A stretch of 19,365 nucleotides of DNA from Bellilinea sp034411135 (GTDB lineage: Bacteria; Chloroflexota; Anaerolineae; Anaerolineales; Anaerolineaceae), in NCBI GenBank assembly GCA_034411135.1, contig DAOUMN010000060.1, positions 1 to 19,365 of the forward strand. Direction: 5' to 3'. The notes under the pieces are model-generated. The model was not told the DNA's origin. It saw nothing but the letters and a program-made list of their open reading frames with translations, and ran no database searches. Shown here in pieces: positions 1-7,547 of the stretch (positions are counted from its first letter, which is position 1; every line of letters starts with the position of its first letter). Position numbers and translations under genes: made by a program.

Positions 1-1
1 A

Positions 2-970
2 GGGCATTTCGACGGTTCAGCGGAGGCTTTTCGCCATTGGGATGAGGATGGTCGAATTCCCGGTGCCTGTGTGAAATGCCACACCGCCGATGGTTTGCCG
101 CAGTTCATTGCCGAAGGCGTGAACATTTCCATGGCGCCTTCCAACGGCTTACGCTGCGAGTCCTGTCACAATGACCTGACCACCTTCTCGGTTTACCCGC
201 TGGAAACGGTAACCTTCCCGAGTGGCGCGAAGCTTGGCTTTGAAAGCAGCCCCAATGACAATCTGTGTCTGAACTGCCACCAGGGTCGTGAGTCGACCGT
301 CAGTGTCAATCGTGCTATTGCCGGTCTCCCTGCCGATACGCCCTCGGATAGGATCAGTTTTCGTAATATCCACTACTTTGCTGCCGGGGCGACACTGTTT
401 GGCTCGGAAGCTCAGGGTGTGTATCAATACCCCAACAAGGACTATGTTGGTAAGTTTGCGCACATTCCCAATTATGCGACTTGTTCGGACTGCCATGATG
501 CACACAAATTGACCGTCGAAGAAGCAGCCTGTAAAGCTTGCCACCAGGTCGAGAATGTAGAGGATATTCGCCTGGAAGATCCCAAGGTGGACTACGATGG
601 TGATGGAAATATCGACGAGGGCCTCAAGGGTGAAATTGATACATTGAAAGAAATTTTGTTTGCGGCGATCCAGTCTTATGCCAAAGATGTTGCCGGTACG
701 CCAATTGCCTATTCGGATGCAGCTTACCCGTACTTCTTCATTGACACCAATGAGGATGGAAAAGCCACCCCTGATGAAGCTATTTTCCCGAACCGGTATG
801 CATCATTCACGCCGCGCTTGCTGCAAGCCGCTTACAATTACCAGTACGCCAAGAAAGATCCGGGCGGCTACGTGCACAATGGCAAATACATTATCCAGGT
901 TCTGTATGATTCGATTCTCGATCTGAGCAGCCAGGTAACGGTGGATACCGCCAACCTTAAGCGCCCCTAA
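2..970 (+). CDS. Multihaem c-type cytochrome, 5' end cut by window edge
   Basis: The reading frame is open from base 2, so the start lies outside the window. A GTG at 71 is internal, because it falls inside a CxxCH motif (68-82). Five haem c sites are visible: CVKCH (68-82), CESCH (155-169), CLNCH (266-280), CSDCH (482-496) and CKACH (530-544). The C-terminal third has no haem site but carries two acidic DxDxDG-like loops (near 590-620 and 743-778) resembling EF-hand or dockerin calcium sites. It should be an extracytoplasmic electron carrier; partner and substrate are not evident. No membrane segment is seen in the visible 322 residues. A strong terminator follows directly, so it probably ends its own transcript and is not in the same operon as the next cytochrome. 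The type of cytochrome cannot be named from this part. Confidence 0.85.
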   Translation, partial: GHFDGSAEAFRHWDEDGRIPGACVKCHTADGLPQFIAEGVNISMAPSNGLRCESCHNDLTTFSVYPLETVTFPSGAKLGFESSPNDNLCLNCHQGRESTVSVNRAIAGLPADTPSDRISFRNIHYFAAGATLFGSEAQGVYQYPNKDYVGKFAHIPNYATCSDCHDAHKLTVEEAACKACHQVENVEDIRLEDPKVDYDGDGNIDEGLKGEIDTLKEILFAAIQSYAKDVAGTPIAYSDAAYPYFFIDTNEDGKATPDEAIFPNRYASFTPRLLQAAYNYQYAKKDPGGYVHNGKYIIQVLYDSILDLSSQVTVDTANLKRP

Positions 971-984
971 TCGAATCCAAGCAT

Positions 985-1020
985 AAAAAATGCCCCCGAA
1001 GTTATCCGGGGGCATTTTTT
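985..1020 (+). terminator. Rho-independent terminator after the multihaem cytochrome
   Basis: A perfect hairpin has 5' arm AAAAAATGCCCCC (985-997) and 3' arm GGGGGCATTTTTT (1008-1020), with one further G-C pair inside and a short loop. The arm ends in a T6 run. The A-run at the 5' side makes it potentially bidirectional. It lies 15 bases after the stop codon. Confidence 0.93.
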
Positions 1021-1186
1021 ATGTCATGTGGCACGGGATTTTATGACGAATTTCATGTGATTTAGCGAGTGACGATTTATGAGAAAAATGAAATTTAATG
1101 TATAATTAATCCTGTTTGTCGGATTGACTGATATATTCCCCGAATCTCTAGCAATTTGATTGCCAGGATAAGGAGTTTTTGATCTT
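1021..1186 (+). promoter_or_regulatory. Promoter region of the cytochrome c/b operon (weak evidence)
   Basis: This AT-rich leader contains no gene. A TATAAT (1101-1106) directly preceded by TG is the best -10 candidate; upstream only a poor -35 (TTATGA, 1077-1082) is seen. The 5' leader would be about 75 bases. TCATGTG occurs twice (1024-1030, 1053-1059), and AATTTCAT (1049-1056) is inverted at 1088-1095 as ATGAAATT, so these could be regulator sites upstream of or overlapping the promoter. None matches a regulator consensus I can name. Confidence 0.4.
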
Positions 1187-2491
1187 ATGCTTTTACGACT
1201 GCGAATACGCCCATTATTGCTTTTGCCGATTCTTATGCTGGCAGTTCTTCTATCAATAGCTGGAATTGGGTTGGTTGATCAATCTTCCTGGACGGTACAG
1301 GCTAATGCCCTCCAGACTGAAATGGCGCAGCTGCCAAACAACGCTGCTTGTCTCTCCTGTCATATGGTCGACGGTCAGGTTATGGAACTGCCCAATGGTG
1401 ATTTGCTCTCTGTGGTGGTAAAACCAGAAATCTATGGGCAATCTGCGCATGTTGCATTGAGCTGCCAGGTTTGTCACACCAACATCAGCGGTTATCCGCA
1501 CCCGCCCAATCAGGCACAAAGCAGCCGTGATTACACACTTCTATATAAGGATACCTGTAATCAGTGTCACCCATCTCAGGCCAGTGAAACCATGGACAGT
1601 GCCCACGCGCGGGTCATGGCTGCGGGCAACCTAAACGCGCCAACATGTGCCGACTGTCACGACCCGCACCGGCAACCGCCGATCCAAAAGGATGAAACCG
1701 GGCGGTTATCTGCGGCGGATCATGCATTTTCTGCCCAGGTTTGCGCGCAATGCCACAGCACAATTTATGATGAATATGCCCAATCGGTTCACGGAACAGG
1801 CGTGTTGGTGGAAAAAAATCCGGATGTGCCATCGTGTGTGGATTGCCATGGCGTACATAATATCAGTGGACCGGGAGGTGGAGCGGTGTTTCGGCTCACA
1901 TCTCCAAAAATTTGCGCCGATTGCCATACGAATGAATCGGTGATGGGCAAATATGGACTTTCCACGCAGGTGTTGGACACCTATATTGCCGATTTCCACG
2001 GTACGACGGTAACTTTGTTCGAGAAAATCGATCCGGATCAGCCAACCAATATGCCGGTGTGTTACGACTGCCATGGTGTTCACGATATTCGCCGTTCGGA
2101 TGATCCGGAAAAAGGATTGCAGGTCAAAGAGAACTTGCTGGTCACCTGCCAACGCTGCCATCCAGATGCCACTGCTAATTTCCCTGATTCGTGGTTGAGT
2201 CACTACATTCCCAGCCGCGATCGGTATCCGGTGGTCTATTACGTCAACCTGTTTTATCAATTCTTCATACCAACCGTGCTGGGTGGAATGGGTATTTTTG
2301 TGATCAGTGATATCTACCGCCGCTGGATCGTTGACCGGCGAAAAAAGAAACCAGAGGCTGAAACCGTGCCGCCTGCAGAAGAAACGCCTGTGCCTGAATC
2401 AGCACCTGAGGTGGGTGAAGTATCGCCGCCTTCCTCGGTATCCGAGGGAGATGCACCCACCACCAGCACCCAGGATGAGGAGAATTCGTGA
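1187..2491 (+). CDS. Membrane-anchored nine-haem cytochrome c
   Basis: The 434-residue protein starts at ATG 1187 after an AGGAG at 1171-1175. The hydrophobic N-terminus (residues 8-30) is a signal or anchor, with a possible signal peptidase site after ANA at 39-41. Nine CxxCH sites follow, at residues 55, 93, 124, 144, 186, 207, 233, 282 and 311. Several have the form CxDCHxxH found in doubled-CxxCH (cytochrome c3/c7-like) proteins. A C-terminal membrane helix (about 338-363) is followed by an RR/RRKKK stop-transfer stretch and a Pro/Glu/Ser-rich cytoplasmic tail, which orients the haem domain outside the cytoplasm. The next gene, a cytochrome b, overlaps its stop by one base, so the two probably form one complex passing electrons between the quinone pool and outside acceptors. 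The terminal acceptor is unknown. It lacks recognisable features of nitrite or hydroxylamine catalytic enzymes. Confidence 0.88.
   Translation: MLLRLRIRPLLLLPILMLAVLLSIAGIGLVDQSSWTVQANALQTEMAQLPNNAACLSCHMVDGQVMELPNGDLLSVVVKPEIYGQSAHVALSCQVCHTNISGYPHPPNQAQSSRDYTLLYKDTCNQCHPSQASETMDSAHARVMAAGNLNAPTCADCHDPHRQPPIQKDETGRLSAADHAFSAQVCAQCHSTIYDEYAQSVHGTGVLVEKNPDVPSCVDCHGVHNISGPGGGAVFRLTSPKICADCHTNESVMGKYGLSTQVLDTYIADFHGTTVTLFEKIDPDQPTNMPVCYDCHGVHDIRRSDDPEKGLQVKENLLVTCQRCHPDATANFPDSWLSHYIPSRDRYPVVYYVNLFYQFFIPTVLGGMGIFVISDIYRRWIVDRRKKKPEAETVPPAEETPVPESAPEVGEVSPPSSVSEGDAPTTSTQDEENS
2477..2482 (+). promoter_or_regulatory. Ribosome binding site choosing ATG 2491
   Basis: GAGGAG lies 8 bases before ATG 2491 but only 5 before the alternative GTG at 2488. 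ATG 2491 also gives a TGATG stop/start overlap with the preceding gene, so ATG is preferred. Confidence 0.6.
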
Positions 2492-3672
2492 TGACCGAAA
2501 AACGTGAATCCTACGTTCGTTTCAGCCTGGCACAGCGGATTGAACACATTGTTTTGATTCTCTCCTTCTCCACCCTGGCGGTTACGGGGTTGGTGCAAAA
2601 GTTTGCTGATAGTTCTATTTCCGTTGCGATCATTACCTTTCTGGGTGGAATTGAGACAACCCGCCTCATTCACCGGGCGGCGTCGGTGGTCTTCGTGGTG
2701 GAATCGATCTATCACCTGGCGGTGATTGGATATAAATTGTATGTTCAACGCAAACAAGCCAGCATGCTGCCGGGCTTGAAAGACTTGCAAGACGCGGCAT
2801 TCCAATTTTTATACAACTTGGGATTGCGCAGAGAACGTCCCAAGATGGGGCGCTATAATTTCACCGAAAAAGCCGAGTACTGGGCGATGGTGTGGGGGTT
2901 GGTGTTGATGGCGGTGACCGGATTCATGATGTGGAACCCGATTGCAACCGCGAATATCCTTCCCGGTCAGGTCATTCCAGCTGCAAAAGTGGCGCACGGC
3001 GCGGAAGCAGTGTTGGCTGTACTGGCAATCTTCCTGTGGCACTTTTACCATGTTCACATTAAAGTCTTTAACAAGTCGATGTTTACCGGCAAGTTGTCGC
3101 GGCACGAGATGGAAGAGGAACATGGCGAGGAGTTGGAACAGATTGAGCAAGGATTAATTCCCCCGCCACCTCCGCCAGATGAGCAAAAAAGACGGCGCAC
3201 CATTTATATCCCTGTGGCAACGGTTATTTCCGCTGTGCTTCTGGTCGGGTTGTACTACTTCCTCACTTTTGAGCAGACTGCTATTACGACCATCCAGCCA
3301 GTATCGGCGCGTTCGGAAGGAGGTATCTTTGTTCCCCAGACACCAACCCCATTCCCGACCCGTGAACCAACTGCTACTCCAGCGCAAACCTCAGAGTCTG
3401 CGTTGCCGGAAGGACCATTGTCCTGGAATAACGGCATTGGTAATCTGTTTATCCAACGTTGTGCAGCCTGCCACGGTGCCATGGGCGGCTTGGCGCTCGA
3501 TTCGTATGCTGGTTTACTGAGAGGCGGCAGATCGGGATCATCGGTGGTGCCTGGTAATCCGGAGGAAAGTCTGATAGTCAGTCTGATCAAAGATGCTAAC
3601 CACCCCGGCAATTTCGAGCCAGGAGAATGGGATATAATTATTCAATGGCTCCGAGAAGGAGCGGTTGAATAA
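2491..3672 (+). CDS. Cytochrome b (FdnI/b561 type) fused to a C-terminal cytochrome c domain
   Basis: The 393-residue fusion starts at ATG 2491, overlapping the upstream stop by one base. Residues 1-195 form four membrane helices of the formate dehydrogenase gamma/cytochrome b561 kind, with candidate haem b ligands H19, H61, H75, H169, H184 and H187. A cytoplasmic acidic stretch and a proline run (224-229) precede KRRR and a fifth helix (about 239-260). A Pro/Thr linker then leads to an outside mono-haem c domain with CAACHG at 324-329 and a C-terminal WLREGA, like the small planctomycete-type cytochrome c domains. The usual distal methionine of the MPP-type motif near the C-terminus is not visible: HPGNFEP stands there. 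The role is probably quinol oxidation with electron transfer to its own c haem and to the nine-haem partner. The direction of electron flow is inferred. Confidence 0.85.
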   Translation: MTEKRESYVRFSLAQRIEHIVLILSFSTLAVTGLVQKFADSSISVAIITFLGGIETTRLIHRAASVVFVVESIYHLAVIGYKLYVQRKQASMLPGLKDLQDAAFQFLYNLGLRRERPKMGRYNFTEKAEYWAMVWGLVLMAVTGFMMWNPIATANILPGQVIPAAKVAHGAEAVLAVLAIFLWHFYHVHIKVFNKSMFTGKLSRHEMEEEHGEELEQIEQGLIPPPPPPDEQKRRRTIYIPVATVISAVLLVGLYYFLTFEQTAITTIQPVSARSEGGIFVPQTPTPFPTREPTATPAQTSESALPEGPLSWNNGIGNLFIQRCAACHGAMGGLALDSYAGLLRGGRSGSSVVPGNPEESLIVSLIKDANHPGNFEPGEWDIIIQWLREGAVE

Positions 3673-3697
3673 TTTACAGCAGGTTGGTAGTTCCAAT

Positions 3698-3728
3698 ACC
3701 TGGCAACTATTCAGGTGCCAGGTTTTTA
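3698..3728 (+). terminator. Rho-independent terminator between convergent genes
   Basis: The arms are ACCTGGCA (3698-3705) and TGCCAGGT (3716-3723), with a 10-base loop and a T5 run (3723-3727). It sits between the cytochrome operon and the 3' end of the convergent regulator. It serves the plus strand; the minus-strand side has no comparable T-run. Confidence 0.85.
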
Positions 3729-3729
3729 T

Positions 3730-4347
3730 TTATCGAGATTGTTGTATGGTGAAGCGACAATCTACGGGTTTTGGCTGTTCGGGGTGAATGTGTTGCTCTA
3801 ATTTCACCAGCGTATGAAGGTTATTTTGCAGGATGTGGCGGTCCAATTCACATAACTGCGGGAATTGGGTTAGCAGGTTGCGATAGGGACAATTTTCGAA
3901 AATGATGCAGGGTCCACGAGAGCGAGCCTCCCACCGAGCGTGATATTGTAGGTTGTTCAGTCTTTCCATTAAGCGAGAGATAATAGCTAAAAACCGCCCC
4001 GAAAGCGGTTCTTCGGGCGGCATAATCTGGTTGCTTAGAGCTTCCAAGTTGTTAACCTTGTCCGCTGGTTCATGTAGTAATAATGATAATGCCCCTCTTA
4101 AGAGATGGTCATGGGGCTGATGTACAGCCTGGTGAGAAAGTGCAAATATCCTCGCCGGTCTCCCGCGGTGATCGAGAAGGAATTTTGCTGGCAGGGTGCA
4201 AACCAAGCCATCTCTTTGCAGGCGCGAAATGTGGTAACGGATGTCGGTTGAGGTTCGTTGGAGCGCAATCGCCAACTGCCGAGCAGTTGCACGAGGGCGC
4301 TGTTGGAGGTAAGCCAGAATCAACTGGCGGGTATTGTTCGCACTCAT
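3730..4347 (-). CDS. Winged-helix regulator with SufR-like C-terminal cysteines
   Basis: I start the protein at ATG 4347-4345, giving 205 residues beginning MSANNTRQL. The reading frame is open 36 codons further upstream, but that extension looks non-coding and would run through the promoter region. Residues 1-70 form an ArsR/DeoR-like winged helix (TARQLAIALQRTSTDIRYHI, then a wing near 58-70). The C-terminal half carries C147, C153, C166 and C197. The ENCPYRNL...PQLCELD block gives C-x12-C, the spacing of the first cysteine pair of the Fe-S regulator SufR and related CPF-type regulators. A bound Fe-S cluster or metal is therefore likely but inferred. It is divergent from nuoB with a 138-bp shared control region, so control of the nuo-mrp operon is the simplest proposal. 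No Shine-Dalgarno sequence is seen. Confidence 0.8.
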   Translation of the reverse strand: MSANNTRQLILAYLQQRPRATARQLAIALQRTSTDIRYHISRLQRDGLVCTLPAKFLLDHRGRPARIFALSHQAVHQPHDHLLRGALSLLLHEPADKVNNLEALSNQIMPPEEPLSGRFLAIISRLMERLNNLQYHARWEARSRGPCIIFENCPYRNLLTQFPQLCELDRHILQNNLHTLVKLEQHIHPEQPKPVDCRFTIQQSR

Positions 4348-4392
4348 GAGTAGATTATATATTATGAAAAGAAAAATTTTCGTTAATAATGG
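4348..4392 (-). promoter_or_regulatory. Regulator promoter, possibly leaderless transcript
   Basis: On the minus strand TATAAT (4354-4359) ends 6 bases before the ATG, which would place the transcription start at or next to the start codon. This would fit the missing ribosome binding site. A second -10 candidate, CATAAT (4361-4366), has TTATTA 17 bases upstream (4384-4389) as a -35. An 11-base palindrome GAAAAATTTTC (4371-4381) lies between the divergent promoters and could be an operator. Confidence 0.45.
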
Positions 4393-4420
4393 TTGACAGT
4401 CCGGCACAGGCAGGTAAAAT
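4393..4420 (+). promoter_or_regulatory. Sigma-70 promoter of the nuo-mrp operon
   Basis: A perfect TTGACA (4393-4398), a 16-base spacer and TAAAAT (4415-4420) predict a start near 4427 and a leader of about 60 bases before nuoB. It lies just beyond the divergent regulator's promoter, so a regulator bound between them could affect both. Confidence 0.75.
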
Positions 4421-4485
4421 TGATGTATATTGCTTCGATATGTACGGATTCCCATCGGTCAAATTCAGATTAGAAAGGCGGCGGT

Positions 4486-5151
4486 ATGGGACAAGAAGAT
4501 TTAACCTCGCCTGGTTATGATATCCCTCCCGAAATGCATAATCAGGTCACGATCACAACCCTAGATAAAATTTACAACTGGAGCCGCAAAAATTCACTCT
4601 GGCCTATGATGTTTGGACTGGCATGCTGTGCAATCGAAATGATCGGCACAGCTGCCAGCCGGTTTGATTTTTCGCGCTTTGGTATGGAAGTCATGCGTCC
4701 CAGTCCGCGCCAGGCAGATTTGATGATTGTTTCGGGTACGGTTACAAAAAAGATGATTCCGCAGATTGTGCGTTTGTTCAACCAGATGCCCGAACCGCGC
4801 TACGTGATAGCAATGGGTGCGTGTGCATCCGGTGGTGGTCCCTTTAAGGAGGGTTATTCGGTTGTGGCAGGCGTGGACAAGTTTGTGCCGGTTGATGTAT
4901 ATATACCGGGCTGCCCACCAACTCCTCAGGCATTGTTGCATGGTTTTATGGTTTTGATGCAAAAAATCGAAAAACAGTCCATTCGCCAGGTTTCATGGTA
5001 TCAAAAGCAGCCGAGCCAGCCGCTTCCCATACCCGTTTTGGGCCCAGACCTGATCGATCCGCGCAAGTATGAAATGATCCGTCAGGTTTCACAGAAGAAG
5101 ATGGAAGAACAGACTGAAGAAAATATCTCGGCAGGGGAGGAGGCAGCATGA
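4486..5151 (+). CDS. nuoB: NADH-quinone oxidoreductase subunit B
   Basis: This 221-residue subunit holds the terminal cluster N2 that passes electrons to quinone in complex I. The N2 ligands are visible: the CC pair at 47-48 (LACCAIEM), C113 in GACASGG and C143 in PGCPP. The core, residues 20-165, matches the family throughout. A charged C-terminal extension rich in Glu and Gln is longer than in short family members. The start is ATG 4486 with AAAGG at 4474-4478. It is the first gene of the operon and overlaps nuoCD by 4 bases. The usual upstream nuoA is missing: the gene before it is the divergent regulator. It might instead belong to a complex I-like enzyme with another input module, but the sequence itself is NuoB and not a hydrogenase small subunit. 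Confidence 0.95.
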   Translation: MGQEDLTSPGYDIPPEMHNQVTITTLDKIYNWSRKNSLWPMMFGLACCAIEMIGTAASRFDFSRFGMEVMRPSPRQADLMIVSGTVTKKMIPQIVRLFNQMPEPRYVIAMGACASGGGPFKEGYSVVAGVDKFVPVDVYIPGCPPTPQALLHGFMVLMQKIEKQSIRQVSWYQKQPSQPLPIPVLGPDLIDPRKYEMIRQVSQKKMEEQTEENISAGEEAA

Positions 5152-6884
5152 TTGATCCGGCGAGGACCGAAAACCAAACCGAAGTCGAGCAGCACTTTGA
5201 GAGCATTCTAAGTGCCGATGACCGCCCTGGTTATAGTGGATATGTGGTGCCTGCAAGCCGTTTATTGCAGGTTGCCCAAACGTTGCGTGATGAATTGGGT
5301 TACGACTTTCTTTCATCTGTCACCGGTGTGGATTATTTGCTTGAAAATCAAATGGAAGTGGTTTACCATTTTTACCGCACCAGTGGTGGAAGCGGATTGG
5401 TTTTGAAAACCCGGGTGGATCGAGATACTGCGGAAGTTCCCTCGCTGGTGCCGATTTTTCCCGGAGCAGATTTTCAGGAACGGGAAGCGTGGGATTTGTT
5501 GGGAATTCGTTTTACAGGACATCCCGATCTTCGCCGGATTTTAACCTGGGAGGGTTTTCACGGACATCCGCTGCGCAAAGATTGGAAAGAGCCCTTTTTT
5601 GAGGAAGAAACCAAACCGTTCAAGAGCCGCTGGCCGGACGGTAAGGTCTTTCGGAGTGAAGAAAAGAATCCGTTTCATGACAATGTCCAATACCCGTCCG
5701 GTTTTGATCCTGAGCAATGGAGTCCGGAAACCGACGAATTGTTATACGCCGGCTTGAAACGGATGGATAAAACCGACGACCTGGTTACAGAACAGGTGGT
5801 GGTCAACCTGGGTCCGCAGCACCCATCAACTCACGGGGTTTTTCGAATGGTTGCCGTATTGGACGGCGAGACGATTGTGGATCTGAAGCCAATTATGGGT
5901 TACCTGCACCGCAACCATGAAAAAATTGGTGAGCGCAATACCTTTCTCCAGAACATGCCGTTTACCGACCGGCTGGATTATGTCTGCTCGATGAGCAATA
6001 ATTTTGGGTATGCGCTGGCAGTCGAAAAATTGATGGGCATCCAGCCGCCGGAGCGCGCCGAATATATCCGCGTGATTATGGCGGAATTGACCCGTTACTT
6101 GAACCACATCTTCTCGATCGGTTTTCTGCTCAATGATCTGGGAGCATTTTTCACCCCCATGCTGTACGCGCTTGAGGAGCGGGAATTGATCCTGGATGTT
6201 TTTGAGGCGGTGTCTGGTTCGCGGATGATGTGCAATTATTTCCGCTTTGGGGGCGTGGTGCGGGATTTATCTGATGACACTCTCGAACAAATTCGCCGGT
6301 TGGTGCTTGACCGGCTGCCGCGAAAATTGGACGAGATGGATGCATTCATCACACACAATGAAATTGTGCGAGGACGAACCGAGGGAGTTGGGGTACTCAG
6401 CGCGGCGGATGCCATTGCGCTTTCTGCCTCCGGACCGGTACTGCGCGCATCGGGTGTACCTTATGATGTCCGCCGCGCTGATCCGTATGGCGTTTACGAC
6501 CGTTTTGAATTTGATGTGCCGGTTCGTTACCATGGCGATATCTACGACCGCTACCTGCTGCGATTGGATGAAATGCGACAAAGCCTGCGGATTTTACGTC
6601 AGGCATTGCGGGATATTCCCCCAGGTCCGGTTTTAAGCGGAAAACCCCAATACCAGGTGCGTGTTCCGGCTGGCGAGGCGTATGGACGTGTGGAGGGTCC
6701 CAAGGGGGAGTTGGGGTTTTATGTGGTGTCCAACGGCAAGCCTAATCCGTGGCGATATCATGTCCGCGCGCCAGCCTTCATCAACCTGACCAGCCTGGCA
6801 ACCATGTGCCGCAATCAGAAAATTGCCGATGTGGTAACCATACTTGGCTCGATTGATATCGTTCTAGGGGAAGTAGACCGCTGA
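5148..6884 (+). CDS. nuoCD: Fused NADH-quinone oxidoreductase subunit C/D
   Basis: The 578-residue protein joins NuoC (about 1-150, with PGADFQEREAWDLLG at 105-119 and a GHPLRKDW end near 139-146) to NuoD (from about 215). The NuoD part opens with LGPQHPSTHG (221-230), whose histidines line the quinone site near cluster N2. It contains GYLHRNHEKIGE, whose tyrosine matches the quinone-binding tyrosine, and ends IVLGEVDR as in the family. It lacks the paired CxxC nickel ligands of hydrogenase large subunits, so it is the complex I form. The fusion is one uninterrupted frame with an acidic linker. The start ATG 5148 overlaps the nuoB stop by 4 bases and has a GGGGAGGAGG ribosome site (5134-5143). 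With nuoB and nuoI it makes the connecting (Q) module at the membrane face. Confidence 0.95.
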   Translation: MIDPARTENQTEVEQHFESILSADDRPGYSGYVVPASRLLQVAQTLRDELGYDFLSSVTGVDYLLENQMEVVYHFYRTSGGSGLVLKTRVDRDTAEVPSLVPIFPGADFQEREAWDLLGIRFTGHPDLRRILTWEGFHGHPLRKDWKEPFFEEETKPFKSRWPDGKVFRSEEKNPFHDNVQYPSGFDPEQWSPETDELLYAGLKRMDKTDDLVTEQVVVNLGPQHPSTHGVFRMVAVLDGETIVDLKPIMGYLHRNHEKIGERNTFLQNMPFTDRLDYVCSMSNNFGYALAVEKLMGIQPPERAEYIRVIMAELTRYLNHIFSIGFLLNDLGAFFTPMLYALEERELILDVFEAVSGSRMMCNYFRFGGVVRDLSDDTLEQIRRLVLDRLPRKLDEMDAFITHNEIVRGRTEGVGVLSAADAIALSASGPVLRASGVPYDVRRADPYGVYDRFEFDVPVRYHGDIYDRYLLRLDEMRQSLRILRQALRDIPPGPVLSGKPQYQVRVPAGEAYGRVEGPKGELGFYVVSNGKPNPWRYHVRAPAFINLTSLATMCRNQKIADVVTILGSIDIVLGEVDR

Positions 6885-6897
6885 TTGGCGGAAGGAT

Positions 6898-6902
6898 GGA
6901 GG
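6898..6902 (+). promoter_or_regulatory. Ribosome binding site choosing ATG 6908 for nuoI
   Basis: GGAGG lies 5 bases before ATG 6908. The in-frame ATG at 6896 has its purine run directly abutting the start codon, which leaves no usable spacing. Confidence 0.6.
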
Positions 6903-6907
6903 ACAAC

Positions 6908-7525
6908 ATGATAACCGGATTTGGTGTATTGCGGGGCTTGTGGACTACCTTCCGGCATTTCGTCAATACCTACCTGGAAGACTTGAAAAAAGGGAAAAAG
7001 CGCTATTTTACCCCCGAAGGGATTGAAATGCGGCGTAGCCCGGATGTGGAAGGTATTTTTACTGTTCAGTACCCAGAGGAAAAGCTCCCTGTCCCGGAGG
7101 AATTCCGCTATATCCCGTTTCTGGTGTACGACGAAGGTTCTAATGGAGCAAAGGATATTCGTTGCACATCCTGTGGTATATGTGCCAAAGTCTGTCCGCC
7201 TCAGTGCATCTGGATTGTGCGCACCAATGATCCCGAAACCGGCAAGCCCATTCCCCAACCGGCAGAATTCTACATAGATGTGGATATTTGTATGAACTGT
7301 GGTTTTTGCGCTGAGTACTGCCCCTTCGATGCCATCAAAATGGATCATGACTATGAAATTGCCTCTTATGACCGGCATAAAGAGCACATCTTCAATCTAC
7401 AACGATTGAGCAAGCCGGCGTCGTATTATGCCGGCATCCGTCCAACAAATTATGCCCGCGAAGAGGCTGCCCGGGCGGAAAAAGAAGCCCAAAAGGCGGC
7501 TGCAAAGAAACCGGTAGCAGGTTAA
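6908..7525 (+). CDS. nuoI: NADH-quinone oxidoreductase subunit I (two 4Fe-4S clusters)
   Basis: I start at ATG 6908 (205 residues) because GGAGG is well spaced from it. An N-terminal helix region with LWTTFRHFVNTYLE is the membrane-surface helix typical of NuoI. Two ferredoxin motifs bind clusters N6a and N6b: CTSCGICAKVCPP (first cysteine 86) and CMNCGFCAEYCPF (first cysteine 128). These pass electrons to NuoB. The first motif is followed by an extra cysteine (C100, in CPPQC). The Ala/Lys/Glu-rich C-terminal tail from about 175 is probably a flexible helix. It follows nuoCD by 23 bases with no nuoH between them, unlike the usual order. A ferredoxin-like subunit of another complex is less likely, given the flanking nuoB/CD. 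Confidence 0.9.
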   Translation: MITGFGVLRGLWTTFRHFVNTYLEDLKKGKKRYFTPEGIEMRRSPDVEGIFTVQYPEEKLPVPEEFRYIPFLVYDEGSNGAKDIRCTSCGICAKVCPPQCIWIVRTNDPETGKPIPQPAEFYIDVDICMNCGFCAEYCPFDAIKMDHDYEIASYDRHKEHIFNLQRLSKPASYYAGIRPTNYAREEAARAEKEAQKAAAKKPVAG

Positions 7526-7547
7526 TCTATCGAGGAAGTCAGACAAC

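Noticed and set aside
149..544. 131-codon open frame opposite the first cytochrome
   Set aside because: Lies wholly over four haem motifs read in the plus strand; no independent support.
1124..1152. TTGACT (1124-1129) as -35 of the cytochrome operon
   Set aside because: No acceptable -10 at 16-18 bases downstream; TATAAT at 1101-1106 lies upstream of it.
1706..2260. 184-codon open frame opposite the nine-haem cytochrome
   Set aside because: Its complement carries regularly spaced CxxCH sites, so the plus-strand frame is the real one.
4393..4462. TTGAC/GTCAA inverted repeat as an operator near nuoB
   Set aside because: Arms are only 5 bases and about 60 bases apart, expected by chance; the TTGAC is simply the -35.
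4486..7525. Group 4 membrane-bound hydrogenase or formate hydrogenlyase
   Set aside because: The large subunit has HPSTHG and lacks both nickel-binding CxxC pairs; NuoB and NuoI signatures are those of complex I.
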